Positions 1 through 7,300 of a DNA stretch of 12,293 bases are shown piece by piece. Source of the DNA: Desulfosporosinus sp. (GTDB taxonomy: Bacteria > Bacillota > Desulfitobacteriia > Desulfitobacteriales > Desulfitobacteriaceae). A program made the translations under genes and the position numbers. How positions within the stretch are numbered: the stretch's first letter is position 1; every line of letters begins with the position of its first letter. The stretch is from positions 3,458-15,750 of the forward strand of contig PKWS01000118.1 of assembly GCA_003132105.1 (NCBI GenBank), in the 5' to 3' direction. The notes under the pieces were generated by a model, which did not search any database, was not told the origin of the DNA, and was given only the letters and a program-made list of their open reading frames with translations.

Positions 1-1059
1 TTGAGCTTCAGCCGCTTCCCGAAAAGTAGGAGTTTCCGCATGGATAGCCTTTCCTTCGGAAAGATTTAAAAGCATATTGTATAGGCTGGCTAGATGCATA
101 TCTAGCGCAGTCCCTAGGGAATTTTTTTCACTCGGAAATACTTTCCTGCAAAACTCGTAAAATGGGGTACATCCATGGGGATTTCCAATACTGGTGATGT
201 TTTCTGCGTGCCTGTGAATTCGTGCATAATGGGGCTCGCGATCCGATACTTTAATACTACCTTGGGTGCCGTAAATTTCGATCACAGTAGACTCATGTAA
301 ATCAGAAGAAATTCTCGAACATTCGATCGTGCCTAGCCCGGACTTTTTCAGTTTAACATCCAATTTCGCGTACTCGTCCACATCGACTCGCCCTTTTTCA
401 CCGTACGCATCTTTTAAGAAGCGTTCCTGGGTATAAGTATAAAGCTCAGCACGAACTGCAGCGATATCCCCGAGGATAAACCTTAACAAATCCACCATAT
501 GAATTCCCAAATCCATCAGCGCACCGCCGCCTGAGAATTTCATCTGTTCCCGCCAACTTAAAGACCGTTCCTTTAGATAGCCCTTATGGTAAAGCACAAA
601 TTTGAAATGGATGATTTCTCCCAATTGCCCACTAGCAATATAGTCTCTGGCCTGGACGACAGCCGGCATAAATCGATAAATCAAAGCTACCTGATTCACG
701 AGTTTCTTGTTGGCTGCCAATTCAGTTAAAGCCTTGGCTTCCTTAAAATTAAGAGCTAAAGGCTTTTCACAATAAACCGCTTTACCATATTCCAAAGCCT
801 TCTTGACCTGTTCATAGTGCAGATAATTAGGTGAACAAATATCAATAAAATCTAATTCTTTATCTTTCAACAAAGCGTCAAGGGAGGTCACTACCTCCTG
901 GAAAATCCCTAATGCTTCAGGTTGTTCCCTCCGATAAGCTTTGAGGAAAACTGGTTCTAATGGCAAATCCTGATACAGCAGTTGCATAGCATAGCAGGCA
1001 ATCGCATGTACCTTGGCGATCTTGCCAAAGCCCACAACCCCGATGTTGGCACGCTTCAT
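1..1059 (-). CDS. Gfo/Idh/MocA-family NAD(P)-dependent oxidoreductase, 3' end cut by window edge
   Basis: The frame is open for 353 codons from an ATG and runs off the window without a stop. Family members are usually about 330-390 residues, so little is probably missing. The N-terminal Rossmann fold has a glycine-rich loop (VVGFGKIA, residues 8-15). The family motif YCEKPLA (96-102) carries the usual catalytic Lys99, and the C-terminal domain begins with GGGALMDLGIHMVDL (177-191), with conserved Asp183 and His187. These proteins reduce or oxidise sugars, sugar phosphates or inositols in the cytoplasm. A GGAAGG ribosome binding site lies 10 bases upstream, and the start is 15 bases after the activase stop, so it is the last visible gene of the operon. 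The superfamily includes bacterial 1,5-anhydro-D-fructose reductase, whose product is 1,5-anhydromannitol. That makes an anhydrofructose or anhydrofructose-6-phosphate reductase role attractive here, but the substrate cannot be read from sequence. The family call is secure. Confidence 0.9.
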   Translation of the reverse strand, partial: MKRANIGVVGFGKIAKVHAIACYAMQLLYQDLPLEPVFLKAYRREQPEALGIFQEVVTSLDALLKDKELDFIDICSPNYLHYEQVKKALEYGKAVYCEKPLALNFKEAKALTELAANKKLVNQVALIYRFMPAVVQARDYIASGQLGEIIHFKFVLYHKGYLKERSLSWREQMKFSGGGALMDLGIHMVDLLRFILGDIAAVRAELYTYTQERFLKDAYGEKGRVDVDEYAKLDVKLKKSGLGTIECSRISSDLHESTVIEIYGTQGSIKVSDREPHYARIHRHAENITSIGNPHGCTPFYEFCRKVFPSEKNSLGTALDMHLASLYNMLLNLSEGKAIHAETPTFREAAEAQ

Positions 1060-1074
1060 AGAAATCCATCCTTC

Positions 1075-1899
1075 CTATTCTCCTCCGACTACGACTGCAA
1101 GTCCAGCTTCTTCTAGTTTAGCTTTGATCACCTTGACATCTTCATCGCTTGGAACCGCCAAGTCCTTCAAGGTATAGTCTCTGCCTAAACTTTCATATTT
1201 TGAACTTCCGTACTGATGAAATGGCAGAAGATGAATTTCCTTCAGCCCGCACCTTTGAGCTAGAGTGCTGATAGCCGCGATATTTCTTTCGTCCATAGTA
1301 AACCCTGGAATCAAAGGAACCCTGAGGATCACCAAGCAATTTTTATAAACCAGTTTTTCTAGGTTATTTAGAATTATTTCCGAGTCTACTCCAATCGTCT
1401 TTTCACTTTGCTTAGGGTCCATTATTTTCAGATCATAAAGGATCACATCAGTATAATTCGCTAAGACCTCCAGCACTTCCCAACGGCCAAACCCGGTCGT
1501 CTCAATGGCTGTGTGAATGCCCAATGTTTTTAGACGCTGAAGCAATTCCCTAGCAAAGACCCCTTGGGATAGGACTTCACCCCCCGATAAGGTAACTCCA
1601 CCGCCAGAAGTATGATAAAAGACCTCATCTTTCAAGACTTCTGCCAGAACTTGCTCTAAGGTCATCCACTTACCCTGCTCGGTTAAAGCCCCAGATGGGC
1701 AGCTCTCAGGACTGTTTATACAAGGTTGACAGTGGATGCACAGGGATTTGAGTTTCATTATCTCTATCTCAAAATTTTGGGATTCGGGATTGGCACACCA
1801 TGGGCAACGAAGATGGCACCCTTTAAAGAAGACAATTGTCCGAATACCCCCTCCATCATGGAGGCTGTACCGTTGAATGTTAAATATCAGCGCCTGCAC
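1075..1899 (-). CDS. pflC: Glycyl radical enzyme activating enzyme (radical SAM, PflC-like)
   Basis: 274 residues from a GTG start; the AGGA of its ribosome binding site overlaps the stop codon of the upstream lyase gene, 11 bases away. The N-terminus has the signature of glycyl radical enzyme activases, DGGGIRTIVFFKGCHLRCPWC, with the radical SAM CX3CX2C motif at Cys28, Cys32 and Cys35. A short insert follows with four cysteines (54, 57, 60, 67; spacing CX2CX2CX5CP), enough for one extra [4Fe-4S] cluster; many relatives carry two. The SAM-binding motif SGGEVL is at 105-110. The protein would use S-adenosylmethionine and an external electron donor to abstract a hydrogen from the glycine of the adjacent lyase under anoxic conditions. 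Immediate adjacency to that lyase makes it the dedicated activase. Names such as 'pyruvate formate-lyase activating protein' would be misleading, because the partner is not a pyruvate formate-lyase. Confidence 0.93.
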   Translation of the reverse strand: MQALIFNIQRYSLHDGGGIRTIVFFKGCHLRCPWCANPESQNFEIEIMKLKSLCIHCQPCINSPESCPSGALTEQGKWMTLEQVLAEVLKDEVFYHTSGGGVTLSGGEVLSQGVFARELLQRLKTLGIHTAIETTGFGRWEVLEVLANYTDVILYDLKIMDPKQSEKTIGVDSEIILNNLEKLVYKNCLVILRVPLIPGFTMDERNIAAISTLAQRCGLKEIHLLPFHQYGSSKYESLGRDYTLKDLAVPSDEDVKVIKAKLEEAGLAVVVGGE

Positions 1900-1910
1900 A
1901 CGATCACATC

Positions 1911-4211
1911 CTAAAATGCATGTTCTGTCCTACCAATAATGTCATCCTGAATCGCCTTGTTCAATTCCACAAAGATTGCACTGTAACCAGCGACACGGAC
2001 AACAAGGTTGCGGTATTTTTCCGGCTCTTTTTGAGCTGCTCTTAACGTATCGCCGGAAATGATATTAAACTGAATATGCTGCAATTTGAGTTTCACAAAA
2101 GCCTGGAGGTAACCGATCATCTTGTTGAGCCCTACCTGTCCTTCCAAAGCTTTAGGGTGGAATTTCACATTAAGCAGGCTGCCGTTAGAAGTGAGGTAAT
2201 TATCAAGCCGGCTAACACTTTTTAATACAGCTGTCGGCCCTTCTTTATCCCTGCCCATCATCGGGGACAATCCTCCATCCGCCAATTGTTCCCGAGCTTT
2301 ACGTCCGTCTGCAGTTGCCCCTACCGCTTTTCCTAAGGGAATGTGAGCCGATACCGTATAAGAACCGGGAAGGAACTGCCCGCCACGCCCATTCTGATAC
2401 CCGTCGAGCGTTTGACAATAGTATGCCAGGATTTCTGCTCCGAGATCATCGACTTCCGTAATATCATTACCATACTTTGCATATTTGTTGATGAGCCTTA
2501 CCCTTAAAGACTCCCCATCTATCCCAGCGAAATTCGCCTGGAGATGACCAAACAGTTGAGGAAGAGGCATTTTCTTTTCTTCAAAACAAACCTTTTTAAG
2601 GGCATAGAGTGAATCACTGAGATTAGCTATCCCTATTCCCTGAACACCGGAGAAATTGTAGTTTGCACCCCCGGCTGAGACATCCACACCCTTGGTCAAA
2701 CAACTGTCGATAAAACAAGACAAGAGAGGCGTCGGGGCAAAATCACGGTGTCCCTCTTCCACGGTATTGGAACCCTCCACCATGTAGACGACATATTTAC
2801 GAATATTTTCTTTAATAGCCTCGATAAGATTTGTAAAATCGGCAAACTCGCCTGCCCTTGCTTCTAAGGTTACTTCCATGACCTTCAGCAAGTTAAACAG
2901 AGCTATATCGTGGAGACCATAAGTCTTTCCGGGAATCGAGAGTTCCACGCAACCGACCACAGCATAATCTCTAGCATCTTCAAGGGAAACTCCCTTAGCT
3001 AAAAAACCGGGAATGATCACCTCATCATTAAAGACCTGAGGTATCCCCGTCCCGAAGCGAATCGTTTCCACGATTTTATTGAAGAAAAGGCGTGGGGTCA
3101 GTTCATTGATGCGCACGCCGAGGTTCGGCTGAGGCAGTTGTATATCCTGGTAAGTGTCTAAAATGAGATAGGAAAGTTCGTTAACAGCACAACGGCCACG
3201 TTGGTCAAGCCCACCTAAGATAATCGTGTATCCCGTCGGAAAACCGGCAAAGTATTTGGCGCTATCCTCACTTCTTAAGAGGACGACATCATTCATCTTC
3301 AACCAAAGGCTCCGTAAGATTTCTTTGCTAAATTCTGGGTCAGCCCCATTTTCCCTGTCTTTTCGGTAGAACTGGACCATATACTGATCAAATCTTCCCG
3401 GTGAAATGGAGCTGGCATTGGATTCATATTGGGCTGCTAAATTAATAAACCAGAATAACTGAACTGCTTCATAGAAAGTCTCCGGCTTGGTAGAGGCGAT
3501 CTTTTGACAAACCCTGCTCATTTCTAGCAGTTCCGCGCGCCGTATCTCGTCTTGTCCCCTGCCTTCCGCCATTTCCTTAGCGAGTTCGGCATAACGCAAA
3601 ATATGCTGAGCCGTTGCTTCGAGGGTGATGAGGGCTGCCTGGTAAAAGAGATTGACCGGTTGCTTACTGAGCTCTTCCCGTACTCTTTGCAAAATATGCC
3701 CTAAACCGTTATGAAGCAGCTCATGGTAACCCATGATGATGTGCCCTTGACCCTTATCGGTTTGATTCAGCTTAACAATTTCGGTTGCCTGAGCTTCTTT
3801 AACTTTTTGAGCCAGCCGGACATTGATAAAGTCCTTAAGGGAACTGCCTGTCCAGTATGGGTATAGCTCCCTGCGATAAATTTCCTTATCCTCTTCACTG
3901 ATAAAGAACTGGTCTTGGGGGCGAGAGTGTATGGTTTCCAATTCTAAATAAATCCAGGTTGGATCCATCTCCGGTGAAGCAATGCCCGAACGTGGTTTAA
4001 TTGTTCTGTTACCTGCAATTATTTCACCCTCCCGAATGGAGATATTGACTTCTGTCAAAATTTTGGCTGTCGCCTTGGCCCGGCGGATGATCACCGGTTC
4101 TCCCTCGGTTTCTCGGTAGCTCCTGGTATAGAGCAAAGCCCTTTCCAAGGAAATACCCCGCCTGGCTTCAAGCATCATATCTTTTAGGTTCTGAATCCTC
4201 TTTGACACCAT
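1911..4211 (-). CDS. pflD: PflD-type glycyl radical enzyme, predicted 1,5-anhydrohexitol-6-phosphate lyase
   Basis: 766 residues from the ATG at 4211, which has AAGGAGGTG at the ideal distance; an upstream in-frame TTG (4235) would sit before that site. The Cys-loop reads VVGCVELSIPG with a single thiyl cysteine (Cys421) followed by Glu423. This is the CxE arrangement of the dehydratase/C-O lyase class; pyruvate formate-lyase has two adjacent cysteines. The C-terminal glycyl radical loop is VRVAGYSAIF with Gly742. Length and remembered segments (ISLERALLYT, RAKATA, QTDKGQGHII, RFGTGIPQ, YNFSGVQGIGIANLSDSL, DDII) agree closely with E. coli PflD. PflD is reported to open the ring of 1,5-anhydromannitol-6-phosphate to give 1-deoxyfructose-6-phosphate; its paralogue YbiW acts on the anhydroglucitol epimer. 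The flanking fsa, activase and PTS genes fit that pathway. Cytoplasmic, oxygen-sensitive once activated. The class is certain; the exact substrate is inferred. Confidence 0.9.
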   Translation of the reverse strand: MVSKRIQNLKDMMLEARRGISLERALLYTRSYRETEGEPVIIRRAKATAKILTEVNISIREGEIIAGNRTIKPRSGIASPEMDPTWIYLELETIHSRPQDQFFISEEDKEIYRRELYPYWTGSSLKDFINVRLAQKVKEAQATEIVKLNQTDKGQGHIIMGYHELLHNGLGHILQRVREELSKQPVNLFYQAALITLEATAQHILRYAELAKEMAEGRGQDEIRRAELLEMSRVCQKIASTKPETFYEAVQLFWFINLAAQYESNASSISPGRFDQYMVQFYRKDRENGADPEFSKEILRSLWLKMNDVVLLRSEDSAKYFAGFPTGYTIILGGLDQRGRCAVNELSYLILDTYQDIQLPQPNLGVRINELTPRLFFNKIVETIRFGTGIPQVFNDEVIIPGFLAKGVSLEDARDYAVVGCVELSIPGKTYGLHDIALFNLLKVMEVTLEARAGEFADFTNLIEAIKENIRKYVVYMVEGSNTVEEGHRDFAPTPLLSCFIDSCLTKGVDVSAGGANYNFSGVQGIGIANLSDSLYALKKVCFEEKKMPLPQLFGHLQANFAGIDGESLRVRLINKYAKYGNDITEVDDLGAEILAYYCQTLDGYQNGRGGQFLPGSYTVSAHIPLGKAVGATADGRKAREQLADGGLSPMMGRDKEGPTAVLKSVSRLDNYLTSNGSLLNVKFHPKALEGQVGLNKMIGYLQAFVKLKLQHIQFNIISGDTLRAAQKEPEKYRNLVVRVAGYSAIFVELNKAIQDDIIGRTEHAF

Positions 4212-4217
4212 GATCCC

Positions 4218-4226
4218 CACCTCCTT
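4218..4226 (-). promoter_or_regulatory. Ribosome binding site that fixes the pflD start
   Basis: AAGGAGGTG, with eight bases between GGAGG and the ATG at 4211. This near-perfect site lies downstream of the alternative TTG at 4235, so the shorter 766-residue protein is the better choice. Confidence 0.85.
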
Positions 4227-4253
4227 CGAGATCAACGAATAGAACCGATGATT

Positions 4254-4934
4254 TTAGCCCAAATCCGTGGTAACCTTGCCCTCTCCGTATACCTTTTCCC
4301 AATCCTGAACAAATTGACTGACACTAGCATCCGTCATAGGGTGTTTCAGCAAAGCATCCAGGATCTCGGGGCTGACTGTAATGGCCTGGCAGCCATAGAG
4401 GCTTACTTTGTGCACTTGTTCCACACTCTTAAAACTTGCCGCCAGAACTTTAGCCGGTAGATGATACGTTTCTAGAAGCTGGACGATTTCTCTAACAATC
4501 GAGGCCCCGTCGACACACATATTATCTAAACGATTCACATAAGGAGCAAGGAACTCCGCACCTGCCACTGCGGCCATTAAAGCTTGCTGTGGTGTGAATA
4601 TAGCCGTCGCCGTTGTCTTAACCCCTTTTTCCTTAAGGATTTTCATGGCTTTGATTCCTTCCGGAATAACTGGAATTTTTATATAGAGGTTACCCCCAAC
4701 TTTTTCATTGAGATACTCTGCTTCCGCTACGATTTTATCAGCCGTTTTACTTAAAGCCTGAACATGTAGCATAGCCTTTACTCCGATGATGCTACGTATT
4801 TCGTTGATTCGGGGTAGGAATTTTGTGTTTTCACGGGCCATAATCGTTGGATTCGTCGTTACCCCTGCAATGGGGTATAGGTCATAGGAACGCCGTATCG
4901 CCACCAGATCGGCTGTATCCAATAAATATAGCAT
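4254..4934 (-). CDS. fsa: Fructose-6-phosphate aldolase-type (FSA/TalC) class I aldolase
   Basis: 226 residues, the short length typical of the FSA/TalC subfamily rather than classical transaldolase (over 300). The Schiff-base lysine lies in NLYIKIPV (Lys86). Other landmarks are GVTTNPTIM (24-32), Gln59 in LHVQA, TTATAIF (107-113) and APYVNRLD with Tyr132. A tyrosine at that position is a mark of aldolase activity; transaldolases have Phe. In E. coli, FsaA/FsaB are reported to cleave 1-deoxyfructose-6-phosphate into glyceraldehyde-3-phosphate and hydroxyacetone, the step after the PflD reaction, and the pflD-like gene follows directly here. The ATG overlaps the ptsI stop codon by one base (TAATG), so translation is probably coupled, with GGGGGAG as ribosome binding site. 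Databases would often call it 'transaldolase'; the context and Tyr132 favour aldolase. Family call certain, deoxyfructose-phosphate substrate inferred. Confidence 0.92.
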   Translation of the reverse strand: MLYLLDTADLVAIRRSYDLYPIAGVTTNPTIMARENTKFLPRINEIRSIIGVKAMLHVQALSKTADKIVAEAEYLNEKVGGNLYIKIPVIPEGIKAMKILKEKGVKTTATAIFTPQQALMAAVAGAEFLAPYVNRLDNMCVDGASIVREIVQLLETYHLPAKVLAASFKSVEQVHKVSLYGCQAITVSPEILDALLKHPMTDASVSQFVQDWEKVYGEGKVTTDLG

Positions 4935-6634
4935 TATGCTCCCCCTAACACTTTTAACTTTTCTTGAACTTCCTGGGCAGTACCTAATTGCAGGATTTCC
5001 GGAACTTTCTTCTTAAGTTCTTCCTGGTTTAAGCGTCCGATCAGTTCTCGCGCTGGTAATATTGAAATCGCGCTCATACTGAGCTCCTCCAAACCCATGC
5101 CTAAAAGCAAGGGAATTAAATCCAGATCTCCTGCCGCTTCGCCACACATGCCAACCCAAATCCCTGCTTGATGACCGTTTTCTATAACCATTTTAATCAG
5201 GCGCAAAACGGCTGGATGGAATGGGGTATAGAGATAGGCGATTCCTTCATTCATGCGGTCAACTGCGATCGTATACTGGATCAAATCATTCGTGCCGATG
5301 CTGAAGAAATCCACTTCTTTCGCCAGGACATCAGAAATCAAGGCAGCAGCAGGAATTTCGATCATGATCCCAACTTCAATTCCCTCCGAGACTGTAACCC
5401 CTTCTTTGATGAGTTCTAGCTTAACTTCCTCGAACAGCGCCTTGGCCTGCCTTACCTCATCAAGGCTGGAGATCATAGGAAACATGATTTTCAGGTTGCC
5501 GTAAGCACTGGCTTTTAACAAGGCCCGCAGTTGCGTACGGAAGATATCCGTTTGCTTTAAGCAAACCCGAATAGCCCTGTACCCTAAAAAAGGGTTGCTT
5601 TCCCGCGGCAGATTCAGGTAACTTAATTCTTTATCCCCGCCAACATCCAAGGTTCGGATGACTACAGGTCGGGGGGCCATCGTTTTTAGAACGGATTTAT
5701 AAGCAGTGTATTGTTCTTCTTCCGTTGGTAAATTATCCCGTTTGAGATAGAGGAATTCCGTGCGGAAAAGTCCTATTCCCTCGGCCCCATTGTACAGAGC
5801 GCCTTCACAGTCCGTTGGAGTCCCGATGTTCGCGGCCAATTCTACCTTGTGCCCATCTGCAGAGATACTAGGTTGGGTTTTTATCTTTAACAGGCGTTTC
5901 TTTTCTTCTTCCATCTCAGCACGACTTTTTTCATAAAGGTCTACTTGCTGGGAATCCGGTTCAATAATAACCTCTCCCTCTTTCACATCCAAAATCAGGA
6001 GATCTCCGGTCTTGATGCGGCTTGTACTATCTTTTGTCCCCACAATAGCTGGTATTTCTAAAGAACGTGCCATAATCGCACTATGAGAAGTTCTGCCGCC
6101 AATATCGGTAACAAAACCCAGGACGTGTGCTTTATTCATGTTGGCCGTATCCGTTGGGGTCAAATCCCGGGCAACAATAATATAATCCTCAGTTAGGGCC
6201 GAAAGATCCTGTTGTTCAAGGCCTAAAAGGTGGCGAATAAGGCGTCCGCCGACATCACGTAAATCGGCCGCTCTTTCACGCATATACTCGTTATCCATGC
6301 CTTCAAGGATCTTGGCATAAAATTCGATACCGATCTCCAGAGCAGCCTCAGCTGTCATACCTCCCCCAATACTCCCACGGACAGCCCCCAATAACTCTTC
6401 ATCTTGGGTAACTAAAATCTGGGTATCTAGAATCTGGGCTTTATCCCCTAATTCTAAGGTTGCCTTCTTTTTTATTTCTTCTAACTTTTGCCGAACGGAA
6501 GCAAGGCTGGCTTGAAGACGTTCCAATTCTTCACTTTTTGAACGCGTACTCTTCTGCTCGATAGTAACATGTTGTTCTTTAAGCACCAATGCCTTACCAA
6601 TTGCTATTCCCGGAGAAACTCCAATTCCACGCAT
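4934..6634 (-). CDS. ptsI: PTS enzyme I (phosphoenolpyruvate-protein phosphotransferase)
   Basis: 566 residues, full length for the family. Enzyme I takes phosphate from phosphoenolpyruvate onto a histidine and passes it to HPr; it is soluble and works as a dimer. Domains in order: N-terminal HPr-binding helical region (about 1-140), swivelling phosphohistidine domain with DIGGRTSHSAIMARSLEIPA (His184), and the PEP-binding barrel (about 255-566) with GLFRTEFLY (288-296), VIRTLDVGGDKE (325-336), the signature MIEIPAA followed by FFSIGTNDLIQYT (443-455), and GMCGEAAGD with Cys497. An in-frame TTG two codons upstream (6640) would leave only one base after the AAGGAGG site, so the ATG at 6634 is chosen. 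It sits 12 bases after ptsH and overlaps fsa by one base. No part is missing. Confidence 0.97.
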   Translation of the reverse strand: MRGIGVSPGIAIGKALVLKEQHVTIEQKSTRSKSEELERLQASLASVRQKLEEIKKKATLELGDKAQILDTQILVTQDEELLGAVRGSIGGGMTAEAALEIGIEFYAKILEGMDNEYMRERAADLRDVGGRLIRHLLGLEQQDLSALTEDYIIVARDLTPTDTANMNKAHVLGFVTDIGGRTSHSAIMARSLEIPAIVGTKDSTSRIKTGDLLILDVKEGEVIIEPDSQQVDLYEKSRAEMEEEKKRLLKIKTQPSISADGHKVELAANIGTPTDCEGALYNGAEGIGLFRTEFLYLKRDNLPTEEEQYTAYKSVLKTMAPRPVVIRTLDVGGDKELSYLNLPRESNPFLGYRAIRVCLKQTDIFRTQLRALLKASAYGNLKIMFPMISSLDEVRQAKALFEEVKLELIKEGVTVSEGIEVGIMIEIPAAALISDVLAKEVDFFSIGTNDLIQYTIAVDRMNEGIAYLYTPFHPAVLRLIKMVIENGHQAGIWVGMCGEAAGDLDLIPLLLGMGLEELSMSAISILPARELIGRLNQEELKKKVPEILQLGTAQEVQEKLKVLGGA

Positions 6635-6641
6635 TTCCAAG

Positions 6642-6648
6642 CCTCCTT
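6642..6648 (-). promoter_or_regulatory. Ribosome binding site that fixes the ptsI start
   Basis: AAGGAGG overlaps the ptsH stop codon and stands seven bases before the ATG at 6634. The TTG at 6640 is too close to be used. Confidence 0.85.
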
Positions 6649-6910
6649 ATTCTCCAAAATTGCCTTTAAATAATGCTTCGAACTTGGCATCTGTCTCTAT
6701 CTCATCTGGACCATCGGTTCTAATCGTGATTCGATCCCCTTTTTTGGCCCCAACACTCATAATCCCCAGAATACTTTTAGCGTTATATTCCTTGCCCTCT
6801 TTAATTAGGAGAACACTGGATTTACTTTGGCTGGCCGCTTGTACCAGCAGACTGGCAGGACGAGCATGCAGTCCCTGCTCATTGTTAATGGTAAATTGCC
6901 TTTCGAGCAT
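6647..6910 (-). CDS. ptsH: HPr phosphocarrier protein
   Basis: 87 residues, normal HPr length. The active-site motif QGLHARPAS places the phospho-accepting histidine at residue 15. The second motif NAKSILGIMSVGA has Ser46, the site phosphorylated by HPr kinase in low-GC Gram-positives; hprK lies about 4 kb upstream, so both control inputs seem intact. HPr receives phosphate from the enzyme I encoded directly downstream and passes it to EIIA, and also to PRD regulators. A perfect AGGAGG stands eight bases before the ATG. It is separated from the EIIB gene by 51 bases that contain a strong hairpin, so its expression may differ from the upstream EII genes. Because Ser46 is kept, this could be the general HPr of the cell and not a pathway-specific paralogue such as Crh (which lacks His15). 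Confidence 0.97.
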   Translation of the reverse strand: MLERQFTINNEQGLHARPASLLVQAASQSKSSVLLIKEGKEYNAKSILGIMSVGAKKGDRITIRTDGPDEIETDAKFEALFKGNFGE

Positions 6911-6931
6911 TTAAAATTCCTCCTAAAAATG

Positions 6932-6958
6932 AAAAGGGGGGAGCAGCCGCCCCCTTTT
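6932..6958. terminator. Intercistronic hairpin between EIIB and ptsH genes
   Basis: Perfect nine-bp inverted repeat: AAAAGGGGG at 6932-6940 pairs with CCCCCTTTT at 6950-6958 around a nine-base loop. On the minus strand the stem ends in TTTT followed by C and further T's, so it can act as a leaky rho-independent terminator in the operon direction; read from the other strand the T run is also present. It lies four bases past the EIIB stop and just before the ptsH ribosome binding site. It may reduce read-through or define an RNA end that sets the ratio of EII proteins to HPr and enzyme I. Confidence 0.6.
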
Positions 6959-6961
6959 TCT

Positions 6962-7285
6962 TTATTTTTTTCCTTTTTGGGCGAAAATTTCTTCAGCCTT
7001 GGTAACGATGATATCGGCTTTGCGCACTGCATCTCCAACCCCAACGTTGATAATCAGCTTTCCGGCAAAGCGCTCCTTGTTTTTAATGGCCATATCTTTC
7101 GTCAAAACTACGATATCAGCATTGGCAACTTCTTTAGCCGTAATGACGTTTTCAATCCCGATCGAACCTTGAGTCTCAACTTTGATAATGTGACCTTTTT
7201 TTTGGGCTGCCTTTGTTAAGGCTTCAGCCGCCATGTAGGTATGGGCAACGCCTGACGGGCAGGCTGTGACTGCTAAAATTTTCAT
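6962..7285 (-). CDS. PTS fructose-family EIIB component (stand-alone)
   Basis: 107 residues, a complete single EIIB domain of the fructose/mannitol-like superfamily. The start MKILAVTACPSGVAHTYMAAEAL carries the phospho-accepting Cys9 in the CPSGVAHT loop diagnostic of EIIB-Fru. The open frame continues upstream to 7330, but the ATG at 7285 has AAAGGAG at eight bases and matches the family start, so it is chosen. EIIB takes phosphate from EIIA and hands it to the sugar bound by EIIC on the inner face of the membrane. It lies 13 bases after the EIIC gene. The three EII domains are separate proteins, comparable to the E. coli Frw system that is linked to pflD. Confidence 0.95.
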   Translation of the reverse strand: MKILAVTACPSGVAHTYMAAEALTKAAQKKGHIIKVETQGSIGIENVITAKEVANADIVVLTKDMAIKNKERFAGKLIINVGVGDAVRKADIIVTKAEEIFAQKGKK

Positions 7286-7293
7286 GTTTTTTA

Positions 7294-7300
7294 CTCCTTT
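7294..7300 (-). promoter_or_regulatory. Ribosome binding site that fixes the EIIB start
   Basis: AAAGGAG overlaps the EIIC stop codon and is eight bases from the ATG at 7285; it lies downstream of the longer alternative start near 7330. Confidence 0.8.

Noticed and set aside
4212..4235. Eight-residue N-terminal extension of the glycyl radical enzyme from a TTG
   Set aside because: The strong AAGGAGGTG site lies after that TTG and is perfectly placed for the ATG at 4211.
4254..4934. Classical transaldolase
   Set aside because: Too short (226 residues) and Tyr132 sits where transaldolases have Phe; the FSA/TalC subfamily fits better.
6827..7219. Plus-strand open frame of about 130 codons across the ptsH/EIIB region
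   Set aside because: It is antisense to two certain genes and their hairpin, has no recognisable protein features, and the coding signal is clearly on the minus strand.
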